64,000 bases of DNA from Ruminiclostridium sufflavum DSM 19573 (GCF_003208175.1 NZ_QKMR01000002.1:124001-188000), one strand, 5' to 3'. Positions 55,013-63,906 are shown, counted from the stretch's first letter. Numbers and translations: made by a program. The notes: generated by a model not told the origin, from the sequence alone.

Positions 55013-55498
55013 ATGGAGTATAATAAACTGGACAAAAGGATTTTGATTTCATGGAGGATTGTAAGGTTAATGGCTGTCCTGATAATTGGGATTATATTAG
55101 CTGTTTGCTTGTTTGTACTATCCGGACAGCTGTTTTTCAAGCCGTATATGGTTTATGGCTATGCAGCTGCCGGAGTAATCTTAGGCTATTTGCTTATGAC
55201 TTTTTTTTTGTATCCTGTAATAGAATACAGACAATGGGGCTACATTATTTCCGATGACAGAATAGAGATCAGGCATGGTATATTTCTTATAAAAATTACA
55301 ATTATACCAATAGTAAGAATACAGCATATAACGATATCTCAAGGCCCTATAAACCGTAGACTGGGAATCTCAACAATAAATGTGCATACTGCAAGCGGGG
55401 TATTCGGTATAGAAGGTATATCAGGGGAGGCTGCAAACGCAATGGCAGAAATGTTAAAAGCGAAGCTGTATAGCAGGCTTGAATTTAAAGAAGGATAG
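55013..55498 (+). CDS. PH domain-containing membrane protein (YdbS-like, bPH2)
   Basis: 161 residues. Two transmembrane helices (about 17-40 and 48-68) precede one bacterial PH domain (WGYIISDDRIEIRHGIFLIKITIIPIVRIQHITISQGPINR). It resembles YdbS, usually paired with a larger YdbT-type protein as here. Such pairs have been linked to resistance to certain bacteriocins in Bacillus. ATG 55013 follows TTGGAGGTAAG. Confidence 0.88.
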   Translation: MEYNKLDKRILISWRIVRLMAVLIIGIILAVCLFVLSGQLFFKPYMVYGYAAAGVILGYLLMTFFLYPVIEYRQWGYIISDDRIEIRHGIFLIKITIIPIVRIQHITISQGPINRRLGISTINVHTASGVFGIEGISGEAANAMAEMLKAKLYSRLEFKEG

Positions 55499-55540
55499 CT
55501 GCGTTTATTATATGAAATGTTGGGGAAACTGAAATTGGGA

Positions 55541-55632
55541 ATGAAGCTTTTAAGCTGATTTTGAGGCTTTAGCCTCAAACCAAAATTATCGGCCGGTATA
55601 ATCGGTTCTCTGGCTTACAGTAATTGACTTTC
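55541..55632 (+). repeat. MITE, right part only
   Basis: AAGCTTTTAAGCTGATTTT, AGGCTTTAGCCTCAAACC, ATTATCGGCCGGTATAATCGG and the terminal GTAATTGACTTT (55620-55631) match the family in order. The left terminal repeat is lost. It separates the two PH-domain genes. Confidence 0.75.
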
Positions 55633-55660
55633 TTGTGCATTAGGGAATTAGGAGGGCAAG

Positions 55661-57073
55661 GTGGATTTTAAACATAGACGGGGAAATATTTTAATTATCT
55701 TTGAAAAGTTATCGGAAATACCATTACTTTTAATAGGTATTGTTTTTAGTGCCTTTCTTCTGAAAAATTTTGATACGCAGGCATTAATACCTATAGCAGC
55801 TATTTTACTAAGCCCTGTGTCAAAAATGATTAATTATTTTTTTACATATTATACATTGACACAAGAGCATTTAATTGTTGAGTCGGGAGTTTTTAATAAA
55901 AAACGCACCGAAATTCCATTTTCGACTATTACAACTGTGGATCTTTCTCAAAATATTTTATACCAGACGTTAGGCGTTTATAAAATAAAAGTGGACAATG
56001 CAAGCCAGACGAATGAGACTGCAAACAAATCAAAAATTAATCTGACTCTCAAGCTGGAGGAGGCAATTAAATTTAAACAGATTATAACAGGTACCGGAAA
56101 CACCTTAACAGAAAAAGATGATGAGAAGGATTTTATAAGAGCAGAGTTAAGAGACTTTTTTTTGCTGGGACTCTTACAGTCCAAGGCTGCTTATGTAATT
56201 AGCATCTTTGCAGTAATAGGATCGTTATCGGGAATAATTGCACCTGTTTTAGAAGGCATGGATGCAGATACATTTATTGCTGCTCTGACGGCAGCTGTTT
56301 TATTTATAGTATATTTGACGGCTGCGGCTGTGTCCATAGTAAAGTCGATTGTAAAATATTATGATTTCAAGGTCTGGAAAGGAGAAGATACTTTAAAAAT
56401 ACAGTATGGGCTGTTTAATAAAAAAAGCTTCTCTCTTCAGAAAAGCAAAATAAATGGCATTATTCTTAAGCAAAGCATACTTATGAGGATTTTTAAGCTT
56501 TACACCGCAGAAGTAATAGTAATCGGCTACGGAGATACTTCCGAGGAGGGCGGAACTGAGCAGGCGATTGTTTATCCTATTGCTTCAAGAGATAGGCTAA
56601 AAGAGCTTATTAATATTGTACTGCCTGAATATTCACTGGACTACAAGCTTTGTAAATCTGGGAAAAGGGCTGTAAGGTATTTCTTTTATAATCCTGTGTT
56701 TATAGCCGCTGTAGCCTTCCTCACAGCTGCAGCAATTGTAGCGGTAATAATTGATGGATACATAATATTGGCGGTTGCCTTTGCTTTTTTAACGATTTCT
56801 GCTATTTATTCCATACAGAAGTACATAAATTCAGGTATAAGCGTTGGAAAGGGAAAGGTGGTTCTTTCGGCGGGAGCATTCAGCAAGAAGGTTGCTGTGG
56901 TAAGGACTAAAAGCATTGAAAGCATTACAGCCACCGGTAGTGTACTTAAGAGAAAAAAGGGATTTGTATCAATAAGGCTTGGCTTTGTAGCTCCTCTGCG
57001 CGTGGCAAACATTTCTTCAATGAATCTTCCCGCAGAGCAGTTTGGCTTGCTTGAAAAGGTGCTGAAATATTGA
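55661..57073 (+). CDS. PH domain-containing membrane protein (YdbT-like, bPH2 repeats)
   Basis: 470 residues with three PH-like domains separated by pairs of transmembrane helices: TYYTLTQEHLIVESGVFNKKRTEIPFSTI, LKIQYGLFNKKSFSLQKSKINGII and VGKGKVVLSAGAFSKKVAVVRTKSIE. It resembles YdbT and likely forms a complex with the YdbS-like neighbour. GTG start after TAGGAGGG. Confidence 0.88.
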   Translation: MDFKHRRGNILIIFEKLSEIPLLLIGIVFSAFLLKNFDTQALIPIAAILLSPVSKMINYFFTYYTLTQEHLIVESGVFNKKRTEIPFSTITTVDLSQNILYQTLGVYKIKVDNASQTNETANKSKINLTLKLEEAIKFKQIITGTGNTLTEKDDEKDFIRAELRDFFLLGLLQSKAAYVISIFAVIGSLSGIIAPVLEGMDADTFIAALTAAVLFIVYLTAAAVSIVKSIVKYYDFKVWKGEDTLKIQYGLFNKKSFSLQKSKINGIILKQSILMRIFKLYTAEVIVIGYGDTSEEGGTEQAIVYPIASRDRLKELINIVLPEYSLDYKLCKSGKRAVRYFFYNPVFIAAVAFLTAAAIVAVIIDGYIILAVAFAFLTISAIYSIQKYINSGISVGKGKVVLSAGAFSKKVAVVRTKSIESITATGSVLKRKKGFVSIRLGFVAPLRVANISSMNLPAEQFGLLEKVLKY

Positions 57074-57198
57074 GTTCATGGATTATAATTACTTGAAAAT
57101 TAACGCTTAATATAAGGCTGATAAGATTATTTAATTGACAGTAAATATGGCTGAGGGCAGTTGCGGGCAAAATTATTATATATTTTTTAAAATCAGTA

Positions 57199-57227
57199 TT
57201 GATTTGTATTTGTTTCTGTGTTATTAT
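57199..57227 (+). promoter_or_regulatory. Promoter for tRNA-Leu
   Basis: TTGATT (57199-57204), a 17-bp spacer and TATTAT (57222-57227), placed 25 bp before the tRNA 5' end. Confidence 0.5.
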
Positions 57228-57251
57228 ATTCAAGCAACAGGAAATAAATAC

Positions 57252-57338
57252 GCCGAAGTGGTGAAATTGGCAGACGCACTGGACTCAAAATCCAGCGGGG
57301 TTAAACCCGTGCCGGTTCAAGTCCGGCCTTCGGCACCA
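57252..57338 (+). tRNA. tRNA-Leu (anticodon CAA)
   Basis: Acceptor arms GCCGAAG (57252-57258) and CTTCGGC (57328-57334) pair perfectly, with discriminator A and an encoded CCA. The anticodon stem CTGGA/TCCAG encloses the loop CTCAAAA, anticodon CAA, which reads UUG. A long variable arm (class II) and the GGTTCAAGTCC T arm are present. Confidence 0.97.
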
Positions 57339-57388
57339 AACACAAATAAGGGTTTCAGCTAATAGCTGGAACCCTTATTTGTGTTTAA
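57339..57388 (+). terminator. Terminator after tRNA-Leu
   Basis: A 22-bp nearly perfect stem, AACACAAATAAGGG ... CCCTTATTTGTGTT, with a short AATA-type loop and T-rich end, immediately behind the tRNA. It would work in both directions. Confidence 0.85.
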
Positions 57389-57409
57389 TATATCTCTTCA
57401 AGGCTTTAC

Positions 57410-57520
57410 TAAAGTCAATTACGGTTCAAGCCTTAGCGACTATGGAATATCGCGACGATATTTATATCGTCTTTTCAAGGCAGAATTAAACTTTTAAGCT
57501 GATTTTGAACGCAGTTTGCA
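57410..57520 (+). repeat. MITE, left part only
   Basis: TAAAGTCAATTACGGTTC at the left. The best-preserved terminator-like hairpin of the family, GACGATA (57454-57460) / TATCGTC (57465-57471) then TTTT, follows. AATTAAACTTTTAAGC and GAACGCAGTTTG come next, after which similarity ends. Confidence 0.75.
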
Positions 57521-57555
57521 GGAAGCCTTTTTATAAAATTGTTTTCGAACATACG

Positions 57556-57583
57556 TTTGATGCTCGCATTTATATGTTATAAT
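57556..57583 (+). promoter_or_regulatory. Promoter for the 57621 gene
   Basis: TTTGAT (57556-57561), a 16-bp spacer and a perfect TATAAT (57578-57583), 38 bp before the start codon. Confidence 0.5.
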
Positions 57584-57620
57584 TAAGTAGAACATTAAAA
57601 ATTATGGGAGGAACTTTTAT

Positions 57621-57941
57621 ATGGATTATAAAAATGATGGTTTTGGACAACCGGATGACACCAATGAAGAGACTGATAAAATCCAGAAAAAGGATGATGC
57701 TTATAATGTTTCATTTTATATAATATTCAGTGATAAATTTATGAGAAAATACACAGTATTCAATTCATTCAAAGAGATGCTTGAAAAAAGCGGGCTGAAA
57801 ATTGAAACCGAGGAAGACTTTGAAAAAATTTCCGATTATGAACTGGATTTGTTTATCAGAAATAATTCTGACTTTGATTCATGGGAGGAATTGGTGCAGG
57901 AAGCCGTAAATAATCATTATGCGGAGGAACTGGGATTATAG
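57621..57941 (+). CDS. Small acidic protein of unknown function
   Basis: 106 residues, acidic (many Asp and Glu), no membrane segment or Cys. The N-terminal 30 residues look disordered; from YNVSFYIIFSDKFMRKYTVF on it looks folded, ending WEELVQEAVNNHYAEELGL. GGGAGGA precedes the ATG and a good promoter lies upstream, so the gene is likely real. No family is recognised. Confidence 0.7.
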   Translation: MDYKNDGFGQPDDTNEETDKIQKKDDAYNVSFYIIFSDKFMRKYTVFNSFKEMLEKSGLKIETEEDFEKISDYELDLFIRNNSDFDSWEELVQEAVNNHYAEELGL

Positions 57942-58019
57942 CCCGGATTGGGCTTTGGTTCAATTGGCGTTATCCTGCTTCTGATTTATAGCAAAGACAT
58001 TTTATTATTAATACCGTTA

Positions 58020-58028
58020 TGCTATAAT
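58020..58028 (+). promoter_or_regulatory. Extended -10 promoter for the oxidoreductase set
   Basis: TGCTATAAT combines a TGN extension with a perfect -10, 34 bp before the start of the glpA-like gene. The -35 region is poor. A short AGCCC/GGGCT stem lies upstream near 57941-57955. Confidence 0.5.
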
Positions 58029-58061
58029 CAAGGGAGCATTTTAAGTTATATGGAGGAATTT

Positions 58062-59528
58062 ATGACATCTGATATTGATAATTTATTTGATATAATAATA
58101 GTTGGTGCGGGAGCGGTGGGGTGTGCCGTTGCAAGGGAGCTTTCCAGATACAATTTGAAAATAGCTGTGCTGGAAAAGGAAAGCGATGTAGCTGCCGGGA
58201 CAAGCGGCAGAAACAGTGCTGTTGTCCATGCAGGCTTTAATAACAAGCCGGGAAGTCTTATGGCAAAGCTCTGCGTTGAAGGTAATGAAGGCTTTGAAAG
58301 TATATGCAGGGAGCTGGATGTGCCTTATAAAAAGACAGGAAAGCTTATAGTAGCTTTTGAGGAGAGCGATTTTGCGGGTATTGACAGATTGATTGAGAAT
58401 GGCAGAAAAAACGGTGTAAAGGGACTGGAGTTTGTTGATGCCGGGGTGGTCAAAAGGCTGGAGCCCCATGTGGGCGGAATTGGTGCAATGCTTTCACCTA
58501 ATACGGCAATAACAAATCCTTTTATATATACGGTTGCTCTTGCGGAAAATGCTGCCGTAAACGGAGCAGTGTTTTATTTTAATACAGAGGTCAGAGGCAT
58601 TTCAAGGCAGGACAGGCTTTTCAGAGTAAGAGCAGGCGATACCTTTTTCCGCGGCAGATACATAGTTAACAGTGCAGGGCTTTATTCGGACAGGATTTCG
58701 TCAATGGCGGGCGAGAAAGGCTACAAAGTATACCCTTGCAGAGGGGAGTATTTTATCCTTGACAAGCGAACAAGCCAATATCTCAATATGCCTGTATATC
58801 CTGTTCCGAGACCCGGTCTCGGAGGTCTCGGAGTACATTTGACACCTACTGTTGAAGGCAATATACTAATCGGGCCAAGTGCGGAATATATAAAAACAAA
58901 ATGCGACTACAGCTCAACCAAAAAAGTAATGGATCGGCTGTTCAAGGAAGCAAGGGAGCTTCTTCCTCCTCTTAGTATGAGACATATTATCAGAAGCTAT
59001 ACAGGCATCAGATCAAAGCTGGTAGGGCCTAAAACCGGAGGCTTCGGGGATTTCGTTATTGAAGAGTCAGAAGCAGTTCCGGGACTGATAAATCTTGTCG
59101 GTATTGAATCCCCCGGACTTACCTCTTCTGTTCCCATAAGCAGAATGGTGAGAGATATTATTGCAAACAGGGAGGACATTACGCCGAAGAGCAGCTTTAT
59201 TTCCGTGAGGAAGGGAATAGTTCCGTTCAGGGAGCTGACAATTGAACAAAAGGAAGAGCTGATTAAGGAATACCCTGATTATGGTGAGGTAGTATGCAGG
59301 TGTGAAGGAATAACAAAAAAAGAAGTGCTGGATGCAATCAATAATCCTCTCGGAGTAGCTACGCTCTCAGGAATAAAATATCGTGCGAGGCCAATGATGG
59401 GGAGGTGTCAGGGCGGTTATTGCCTGACCAGAATCGTGGATATTTTGAATAATGAAAAGGGACTGCCACCTGAGGAAATAACCTTGCGAGGCAAGGAATC
59501 AAAGCTTTTTACAGGAAAGGTAAAGTAG
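58062..59528 (+). CDS. FAD-dependent oxidoreductase, anaerobic glycerol-3-phosphate dehydrogenase (GlpA) type
   Basis: 488 residues. An N-terminal FAD fold (IIIVGAGAVGCAVARELSRYN) and DAO core (SGRNSAVVHAGFNNKPGS) are followed by a C-terminal BFD-like [2Fe-2S] domain with CRCEGITKKEVLDAI and CQGGYC. This domain order fits the clostridial GlpA-type enzyme that oxidises glycerol-3-phosphate to DHAP; L-2-hydroxyglutarate oxidase-like activity is the main alternative. ATG 58062 follows TGGAGGA. The next two genes are its usual partners. Confidence 0.85.
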   Translation: MTSDIDNLFDIIIVGAGAVGCAVARELSRYNLKIAVLEKESDVAAGTSGRNSAVVHAGFNNKPGSLMAKLCVEGNEGFESICRELDVPYKKTGKLIVAFEESDFAGIDRLIENGRKNGVKGLEFVDAGVVKRLEPHVGGIGAMLSPNTAITNPFIYTVALAENAAVNGAVFYFNTEVRGISRQDRLFRVRAGDTFFRGRYIVNSAGLYSDRISSMAGEKGYKVYPCRGEYFILDKRTSQYLNMPVYPVPRPGLGGLGVHLTPTVEGNILIGPSAEYIKTKCDYSSTKKVMDRLFKEARELLPPLSMRHIIRSYTGIRSKLVGPKTGGFGDFVIEESEAVPGLINLVGIESPGLTSSVPISRMVRDIIANREDITPKSSFISVRKGIVPFRELTIEQKEELIKEYPDYGEVVCRCEGITKKEVLDAINNPLGVATLSGIKYRARPMMGRCQGGYCLTRIVDILNNEKGLPPEEITLRGKESKLFTGKVK

Positions 59529-59557
59529 AACCAAAAATAATATTTAGGGTGAAATAT

Positions 59558-60796
59558 ATGTTGATAAAAAAAGACATAATTATAGTGGGAGCAGGACCGG
59601 CAGGACTGGCTGCTGCGATAGAGGCTAAAAAAAGAGGCAGGGACGGCATTCTGGTTTTAGAAAGAGAGTTAAGCGCCGGAGGCATATTGAATCAATGCAT
59701 ACACGACGGATTTGGGCTTATAAGGTTTAATGAAGCCTTGACAGGCCCTGAGTATGCCAGAAGATATATTGATGAAGCAAAGGCCTTGGGTATAGAAATT
59801 GTCACAAATGTAATGGTTCAGGATATAAGCAGGGATAAAACAGTTACCGCTGTCAGTCCTGACGGTATTAAAACCTATAAGGCGGAGGCTGTGATACTTG
59901 CAATGGGATGCCGTGAGAGGACAAGAGGCGCTATATGTATTCCGGGGACACGCCCCTCAGGTGTTTTTACGGCAGGAGTTGCACAAAATCTTGTAAATCT
60001 TAAAAATATTATGGTGGGTAAAAGAATAGTTATTCTGGGTTCGGGTGACATTGGTCTGATAATGGCCAGACGTCTGACTCTTGAGGGGGCAAAGGTACTG
60101 GCGGTAGTGGAAAAGCTGCCGTATTCCAGCGGCCTCCAGAGAAATATAACTCAATGTCTTGATGATTTTGAAATACCGCTGCTTTTAAGCCATACGGTTA
60201 CAAAAATAGAAGGGCACGAAAGAGTTAAAGGTGTTACCATAGCAAGGGTTGATGAAAAAGGCAATTCAATCCGCGGTACCTCCAGAAAATTTGAATGTGA
60301 TACGTTAATATTGTCTGTAGGCCTGATACCTGAAAATGAAGTATCCCTGAATGCGGGCATAGTTATTGATGAAACCACCGGCGGAGCCAGAGTGGATGAA
60401 AATCTGCAAACCAGCGTACCCGGAATATTTGCATGCGGAAATGTATTGCAGGTTCATGATTTGGTGGACTATGTGTCTGCGGAGGGTGAGCAGGCAGCAA
60501 AAGCGGCTGTTGAATTTATTAAAGGCAGAGGTGAAGCAGCATCGGATATAACGGTCAGGGCAGGCAGCGGAATCAGGTATGTACTGCCGCAGAGTATTTC
60601 ATCAGGCAGGGATATAACCTTTTCGATGAGGGTAACTAATCCTTGCAAAAATAAGACCATAATATTCAAGGACGGCGATACCGTATTGAAGAAAAGGACC
60701 TTCAAGGCTTTGAATCCGGCTGAAATGGTAAGGATAGATTTAAAGGCCGGAGAATTGAGAGGGGTTCTTAATATGGAGGTATTTATTGATGGATGA
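59558..60796 (+). CDS. NAD(P)/FAD-dependent oxidoreductase (GlpB-like partner)
   Basis: 412 residues. Two dinucleotide folds, IIIVGAGPAGLAAAIEAKKRG and VILGSGDIGLIMARRL, and VPGIFACGNVLQVHDLVDYVS place it in the pyridine-nucleotide disulfide reductase-like group without a redox CxxC. It is coded with the GlpA-type enzyme and the DUF1667 protein and probably passes electrons between them. GTG 59549 or ATG 59558 could start it. It overlaps the next gene by 8 bp. Confidence 0.83.
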   Translation: MLIKKDIIIVGAGPAGLAAAIEAKKRGRDGILVLERELSAGGILNQCIHDGFGLIRFNEALTGPEYARRYIDEAKALGIEIVTNVMVQDISRDKTVTAVSPDGIKTYKAEAVILAMGCRERTRGAICIPGTRPSGVFTAGVAQNLVNLKNIMVGKRIVILGSGDIGLIMARRLTLEGAKVLAVVEKLPYSSGLQRNITQCLDDFEIPLLLSHTVTKIEGHERVKGVTIARVDEKGNSIRGTSRKFECDTLILSVGLIPENEVSLNAGIVIDETTGGARVDENLQTSVPGIFACGNVLQVHDLVDYVSAEGEQAAKAAVEFIKGRGEAASDITVRAGSGIRYVLPQSISSGRDITFSMRVTNPCKNKTIIFKDGDTVLKKRTFKALNPAEMVRIDLKAGELRGVLNMEVFIDG

Positions 60797-61163
60797 TAGC
60801 AGAGAAATTGTATGTATAGTTTGCCCTAACGGCTGCAGAATGAACGTGGTTATTAATCATGACAATAATAAGGTTGAAATGGTTGAAAATGCATTATGCG
60901 AGAAGGGAAAAGCTTATGCCCGGGACGAGATACAATGTCCCAAAAGGAGTCTTACATCAACAGTCAAGGTTATTGACGGAGTACTGCCGCTTGTTAGTGT
61001 CAGAAGTGATAAGCCGCTGCCAAAAGAGAAAATAAGGGAGGCGGCAGTTGAATTGAGAAAGATAGAACTTCAGGCCCCTATAATATATCATCAGGTTATT
61101 GTGAGCAACTTATTGGGAACAGGTGCGAATATTATTGCAACCAAAGAAGTATCAAAAAGATAG
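60789..61163 (+). CDS. DUF1667 protein
   Basis: 124 residues. Four Cys in CIVCPNGCRM, ALCEKG and IQCPKR could hold an Fe-S cluster or zinc. DUF1667 genes regularly follow the two oxidoreductases above. ATG 60789 follows TGGAGGT; the start overlaps the previous gene, so translation is coupled. Confidence 0.85.
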   Translation: MDDSREIVCIVCPNGCRMNVVINHDNNKVEMVENALCEKGKAYARDEIQCPKRSLTSTVKVIDGVLPLVSVRSDKPLPKEKIREAAVELRKIELQAPIIYHQVIVSNLLGTGANIIATKEVSKR

Positions 61164-61236
61164 ATATATGCCTATCGGTACTCAGACATATCGATAGCCG
61201 GTTGCCCAAATTATTAATTATTCGGGGAGTAATGAA

Positions 61237-61425
61237 ATGATAGCAGAAAGGATAAACTGCCGGAAATGTAAATACTATTATATAACATGGGATGCCAGAA
61301 TGCCGCATGGATGTAAGGCGTTCGGCTTTAAAACCAGACTTTTCCCATCTGTGGTGGTTTATCAATCATCAGGGCAGACATGTCAGGGCTATGCGGAAAA
61401 AAATCAGAATGCTAAACTAAAATAA
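61237..61425 (+). CDS. Small four-cysteine protein
   Basis: 62 residues. INCRKCKYYYITWD, PHGCKAFGFKT and GQTCQGYAEK give four Cys in a compact, probably zinc-binding, fold. Similar short proteins are, as I recall, sometimes labelled uracil-DNA glycosylase in databases, but none of the catalytic motifs of that enzyme are present. CGGGGAG precedes the ATG. The function is unknown. Confidence 0.7.
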   Translation: MIAERINCRKCKYYYITWDARMPHGCKAFGFKTRLFPSVVVYQSSGQTCQGYAEKNQNAKLK

Positions 61426-61443
61426 GTAAAATGTTTAGTAACA

Positions 61444-61497
61444 CTTTCATTAGAGTTAACATAAATTACTATTAAGAGGAAATACATCTAATGAAAG
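61444..61497 (+). promoter_or_regulatory. 11-bp perfect inverted repeat overlapping the SD of the next gene
   Basis: CTTTCATTAGA (61444-61454) and TCTAATGAAAG (61487-61497) are perfectly complementary with a 32-nt loop. The right arm runs into the SD GAAAGGGG of the 61509 gene, so the stem would partly hide it. The arms could equally be a DNA operator. Confidence 0.5.
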
Positions 61498-61508
61498 GGG
61501 ATTAATAT

Positions 61509-61895
61509 ATGGACGGTTGTTGTAATACATGTGGCTGTAATGATAATATCTGCCATCTGCTGGCAAAATATATCGGTCAGACAGTTACAATATTTACTAA
61601 AAGCGGAGGTCAGTCAGGCTGCGGTTTTACTGGCGTAATATTAGGCGTGAATGAGTGCTACTGCAGATTAATTACCAGTATCGGTCCTGCACCGGGATGT
61701 GCATTAGGAAACGGCTGCGGTAATATGAATATGAACGACAACAGCATGAGCGGCTGTGATCATATGCAGGGATACGGATATAACTGCCAGTTCAATCAAT
61801 ATGGACAGAATAGCGGAACTCCTGTTTACAATGTCGGATCAGTAACTGATATTCCTATTAACAGCATAGCATCCTTCGTTCACAATGCAATTTAA
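61509..61895 (+). CDS. Cys/Gly/Asn-rich protein, possibly spore-associated
   Basis: 128 residues. A Cys-rich start (DGCCNTCGCNDNICHLLAKYIGQTVTIFTKSGG) is followed by an Sm-like short beta region, a Met/Asn/Gly-rich middle and a conserved-looking end YNVGSVTDIPINSIASFVHNAI. Composition recalls clostridial spore coat or exosporium proteins; this is inference. GAAAGGGG precedes the ATG. Confidence 0.65.
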   Translation: MDGCCNTCGCNDNICHLLAKYIGQTVTIFTKSGGQSGCGFTGVILGVNECYCRLITSIGPAPGCALGNGCGNMNMNDNSMSGCDHMQGYGYNCQFNQYGQNSGTPVYNVGSVTDIPINSIASFVHNAI

Positions 61896-61914
61896 TATAC
61901 TATAGCTATAAATA

Positions 61915-61990
61915 TAGGGGCTTTACCAAGACTATAGGGACGGTATTTATATCGCTTTTTAGGCAAATAAGCCTGTATTTTCACATGGAG
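61915..61990 (+). repeat. Decayed MITE left part
   Basis: GGGGCTTTACCAAG, GACGGTATTTATATCGCTTTTTAGG and AATAAGCCTGTATTTTC follow the order of the family's left part with several mismatches. The terminal repeat is no longer recognisable. The rest of the gap to 62116 is AT-rich with no feature seen except a likely promoter region before the riboswitch. Confidence 0.5.
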
Positions 61991-62116
61991 ATAATATTTT
62001 ATTAATGCTTTTTTCGAAATTCCGGTTTGAAAAATAGCTTTACTAAACTGAGGCAATATGTTAAAATTCAAGATGTTGCTTGAAGTTTAAGAAACATAAT
62101 TATAATTTAATATTTA

Positions 62117-62257
62117 CTTGTGGGGGGACCAATTAAGGAAGCCGATAAGTGATTTTTTATTTATAAAAGATTAGTTATTGTAATTCTTTACGGTTGAGAA
62201 GGTTAAAACCTGACCCTTTGAACCTGTCGGTTAATACCGTAGTAGGGAAGCAAAAGG
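62117..62257 (+). ncRNA. TPP riboswitch (THI element)
   Basis: GTGGGGGGACC at the 5' side, GGTTGAGAAGGTT (CTGAGA-box variant), TGACCCTTTGAACCTG and CGTAGTAGGGAAGCA at the 3' side match the thi-box in order. The ACCCTTTGAACCTG and GTAGGGAAGC cores are exact. An extra stem-loop arm (about 62140-62185) is AT-rich. A terminator follows directly, so thiC is controlled by thiamine pyrophosphate through premature termination. Confidence 0.95.
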
Positions 62258-62274
62258 ATTAATTTTGTTGATAT

Positions 62275-62304
62275 AGTGCTTACCCATCCGGGTAGGCACT
62301 TTTT
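62275..62304 (+). terminator. Riboswitch-controlled terminator
   Basis: AGTGCTTACCC (62275-62285) pairs with GGGTAGGCACT (62290-62300), then TTTT. It lies 18 bp after the riboswitch and 210 bp before thiC. Confidence 0.85.
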
Positions 62305-62336
62305 AAATCTTTATTATAGGGTATGCGAAAGGTTTG

Positions 62337-62481
62337 TACGGCAGGGATTAAGCGGGACAGGCAGAAAGAAGCAGCAGGAATAGGAAGTGCGCAGAGAAAG
62401 TGCATAAAAATTATTAACGGGACAAGCAAAGGATTAGCTTGAAAGAAATGTGGAGATTAATACGGCAGACTTTAAGCGGAA
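62337..62481 (+). other. Degenerate direct repeats in the thiC leader
   Basis: TACGGCAG-GGATTAAGCGG (62337-62355) recurs as TACGGCAG-ACTTTAAGCGG (62461-62479), with a shorter related piece in between. The 210-bp leader is purine-rich and not coding. The meaning is unknown. Confidence 0.4.
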
Positions 62482-62514
62482 AGCTATTGCCGCTTATGAA
62501 AGGAAGGATTTTAA

Positions 62515-63831
62515 ATGAATTATAGAACACAGATGGAAGCAGCAAAAAAAGGAATAATTACAAAGGAGATGCTGTCAGTAGCAGCAAAAGAGCATATAAA
62601 GGAAGAGAAAATAAGAGAATCGGTTGCTTGCGGCAGGGTTGCAATTCCTGCAAACATAAAGCATAAATCACTGAGTCCTGAGGGAATAGGAGAAGGACTT
62701 AGAACAAAAATCAATGTAAACTTGGGTATTTCAGGGGACTCCATAGATTACACCAGAGAAATGGAAAAGGTGGATCTTGCAATAAAATTCGGAGTTGAGG
62801 CAATCATGGATTTGAGTAATTACGGAAAAACAAATACTTTTCGTACTCAGCTAATAAGTCGGTCTCCCGCAATGATCGGAACTGTTCCTATGTATGACGC
62901 AATAGGGTATCTGGAAAAGGATTTAATGGACATCAAGGCTGCGGATTTTTTAAAGGTGGTTGAAGCCCATGCCGAAGAAGGCGTTGATTTTATGACTATC
63001 CACGCAGGAATAAACAGACGTGCAGTTGAGTGCTTTAAGCGTTCCAAAAGACTGACTAATATTGTTTCAAGGGGAGGTTCCCTGCTTTTTGCATGGATGG
63101 AAATGACGGGTAACGAAAATCCGTTTTATGAGTATTATGATGAGTTCCTTGAAATACTTAGAGAATATGACGTGACTATAAGCCTTGGAGACGCACTTCG
63201 TCCGGGCAGCATAAATGACAGCTCTGATGCGGGACAGTTAAGTGAGCTTATAGAGCTTGGAAATCTGACTGAACGGGCTTGGGAAAGGGATGTTCAGGTT
63301 ATGGTGGAAGGGCCCGGACATATGGCAATAAATGAAATTGCGGCAAATATGACTATTCAGAAAAGACTCTGCCACGGTGCGCCTTTCTATGTTCTGGGAC
63401 CGCTTGTAACAGATATAGCACCCGGCTATGACCACATTACATCAGCCATAGGAGGTGCAATTGCGGCAAGCAGCGGCGCAGATTTCCTGTGCTATGTAAC
63501 TCCCGCTGAGCATTTGCGTCTTCCGGATTTAGAGGATGTAAAGGAGGGAATAGTTGCCTCTAAAATAGCCGCGCATGCGGCAGACATTGCCAAAGGCATC
63601 CCGGGCGCCCGGGAGATTGACAATAAAATGAGTGATGCCAGACGCCGTATTGACTGGGAGGAAATGTTTTCCTATGCCATTGACGGAGAAAAGGCACGGG
63701 CTTATTTTGAGAGTGCTCCTCCTGCTGAGAGGCATACATGCTCAATGTGCGGGAAAATGTGTGCCATGAGGACTACAAATAAGATTCTGGCCGGCGAAAA
63801 GGTCGAATTTTGTTCTGAAAATAAGCAATAA
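62515..63831 (+). CDS. thiC: Phosphomethylpyrimidine synthase ThiC
   Basis: 438 residues, the short Firmicute/archaeal-length form. It is a radical SAM enzyme that turns aminoimidazole ribotide into [82 protein letters not shown] and the C-terminal [12 protein letters not shown] (CX2CX4C cluster motif) are intact. AAGGAAGG precedes the ATG. It is controlled by the TPP riboswitch upstream. Confidence 0.97.
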   Translation: MNYRTQMEAAKKGIITKEMLSVAAKEHIKEEKIRESVACGRVAIPANIKHKSLSPEGIGEGLRTKINVNLGISGDSIDYTREMEKVDLAIKFGVEAIMDLSNYGKTNTFRTQLISRSPAMIGTVPMYDAIGYLEKDLMDIKAADFLKVVEAHAEEGVDFMTIHAGINRRAVECFKRSKRLTNIVSRGGSLLFAWMEMTGNENPFYEYYDEFLEILREYDVTISLGDALRPGSINDSSDAGQLSELIELGNLTERAWERDVQVMVEGPGHMAINEIAANMTIQKRLCHGAPFYVLGPLVTDIAPGYDHITSAIGGAIAASSGADFLCYVTPAEHLRLPDLEDVKEGIVASKIAAHAADIAKGIPGAREIDNKMSDARRRIDWEEMFSYAIDGEKARAYFESAPPAERHTCSMCGKMCAMRTTNKILAGEKVEFCSENKQ

Positions 63832-63857
63832 ATAATACAATTAAGTTATATAAATAT

Positions 63858-63906
63858 AAAAACTCCTTCCTGATGCTGTAATAGTTTTTATCAGGAAGGA
63901 GTTTTT
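63858..63906. terminator. Bidirectional terminator after thiC
   Basis: AAAAACTCCTTCCTGA (63858-63873) pairs with TCAGGAAGGAGTTTTT (63891-63906); flanking A and T runs let it work on both strands, as expected between convergent genes. Confidence 0.9.

Noticed and set aside
57123-57362. 75-residue frame running across tRNA-Leu
   Set aside because: It includes the tRNA gene itself and has no SD; the tRNA fold is unambiguous.
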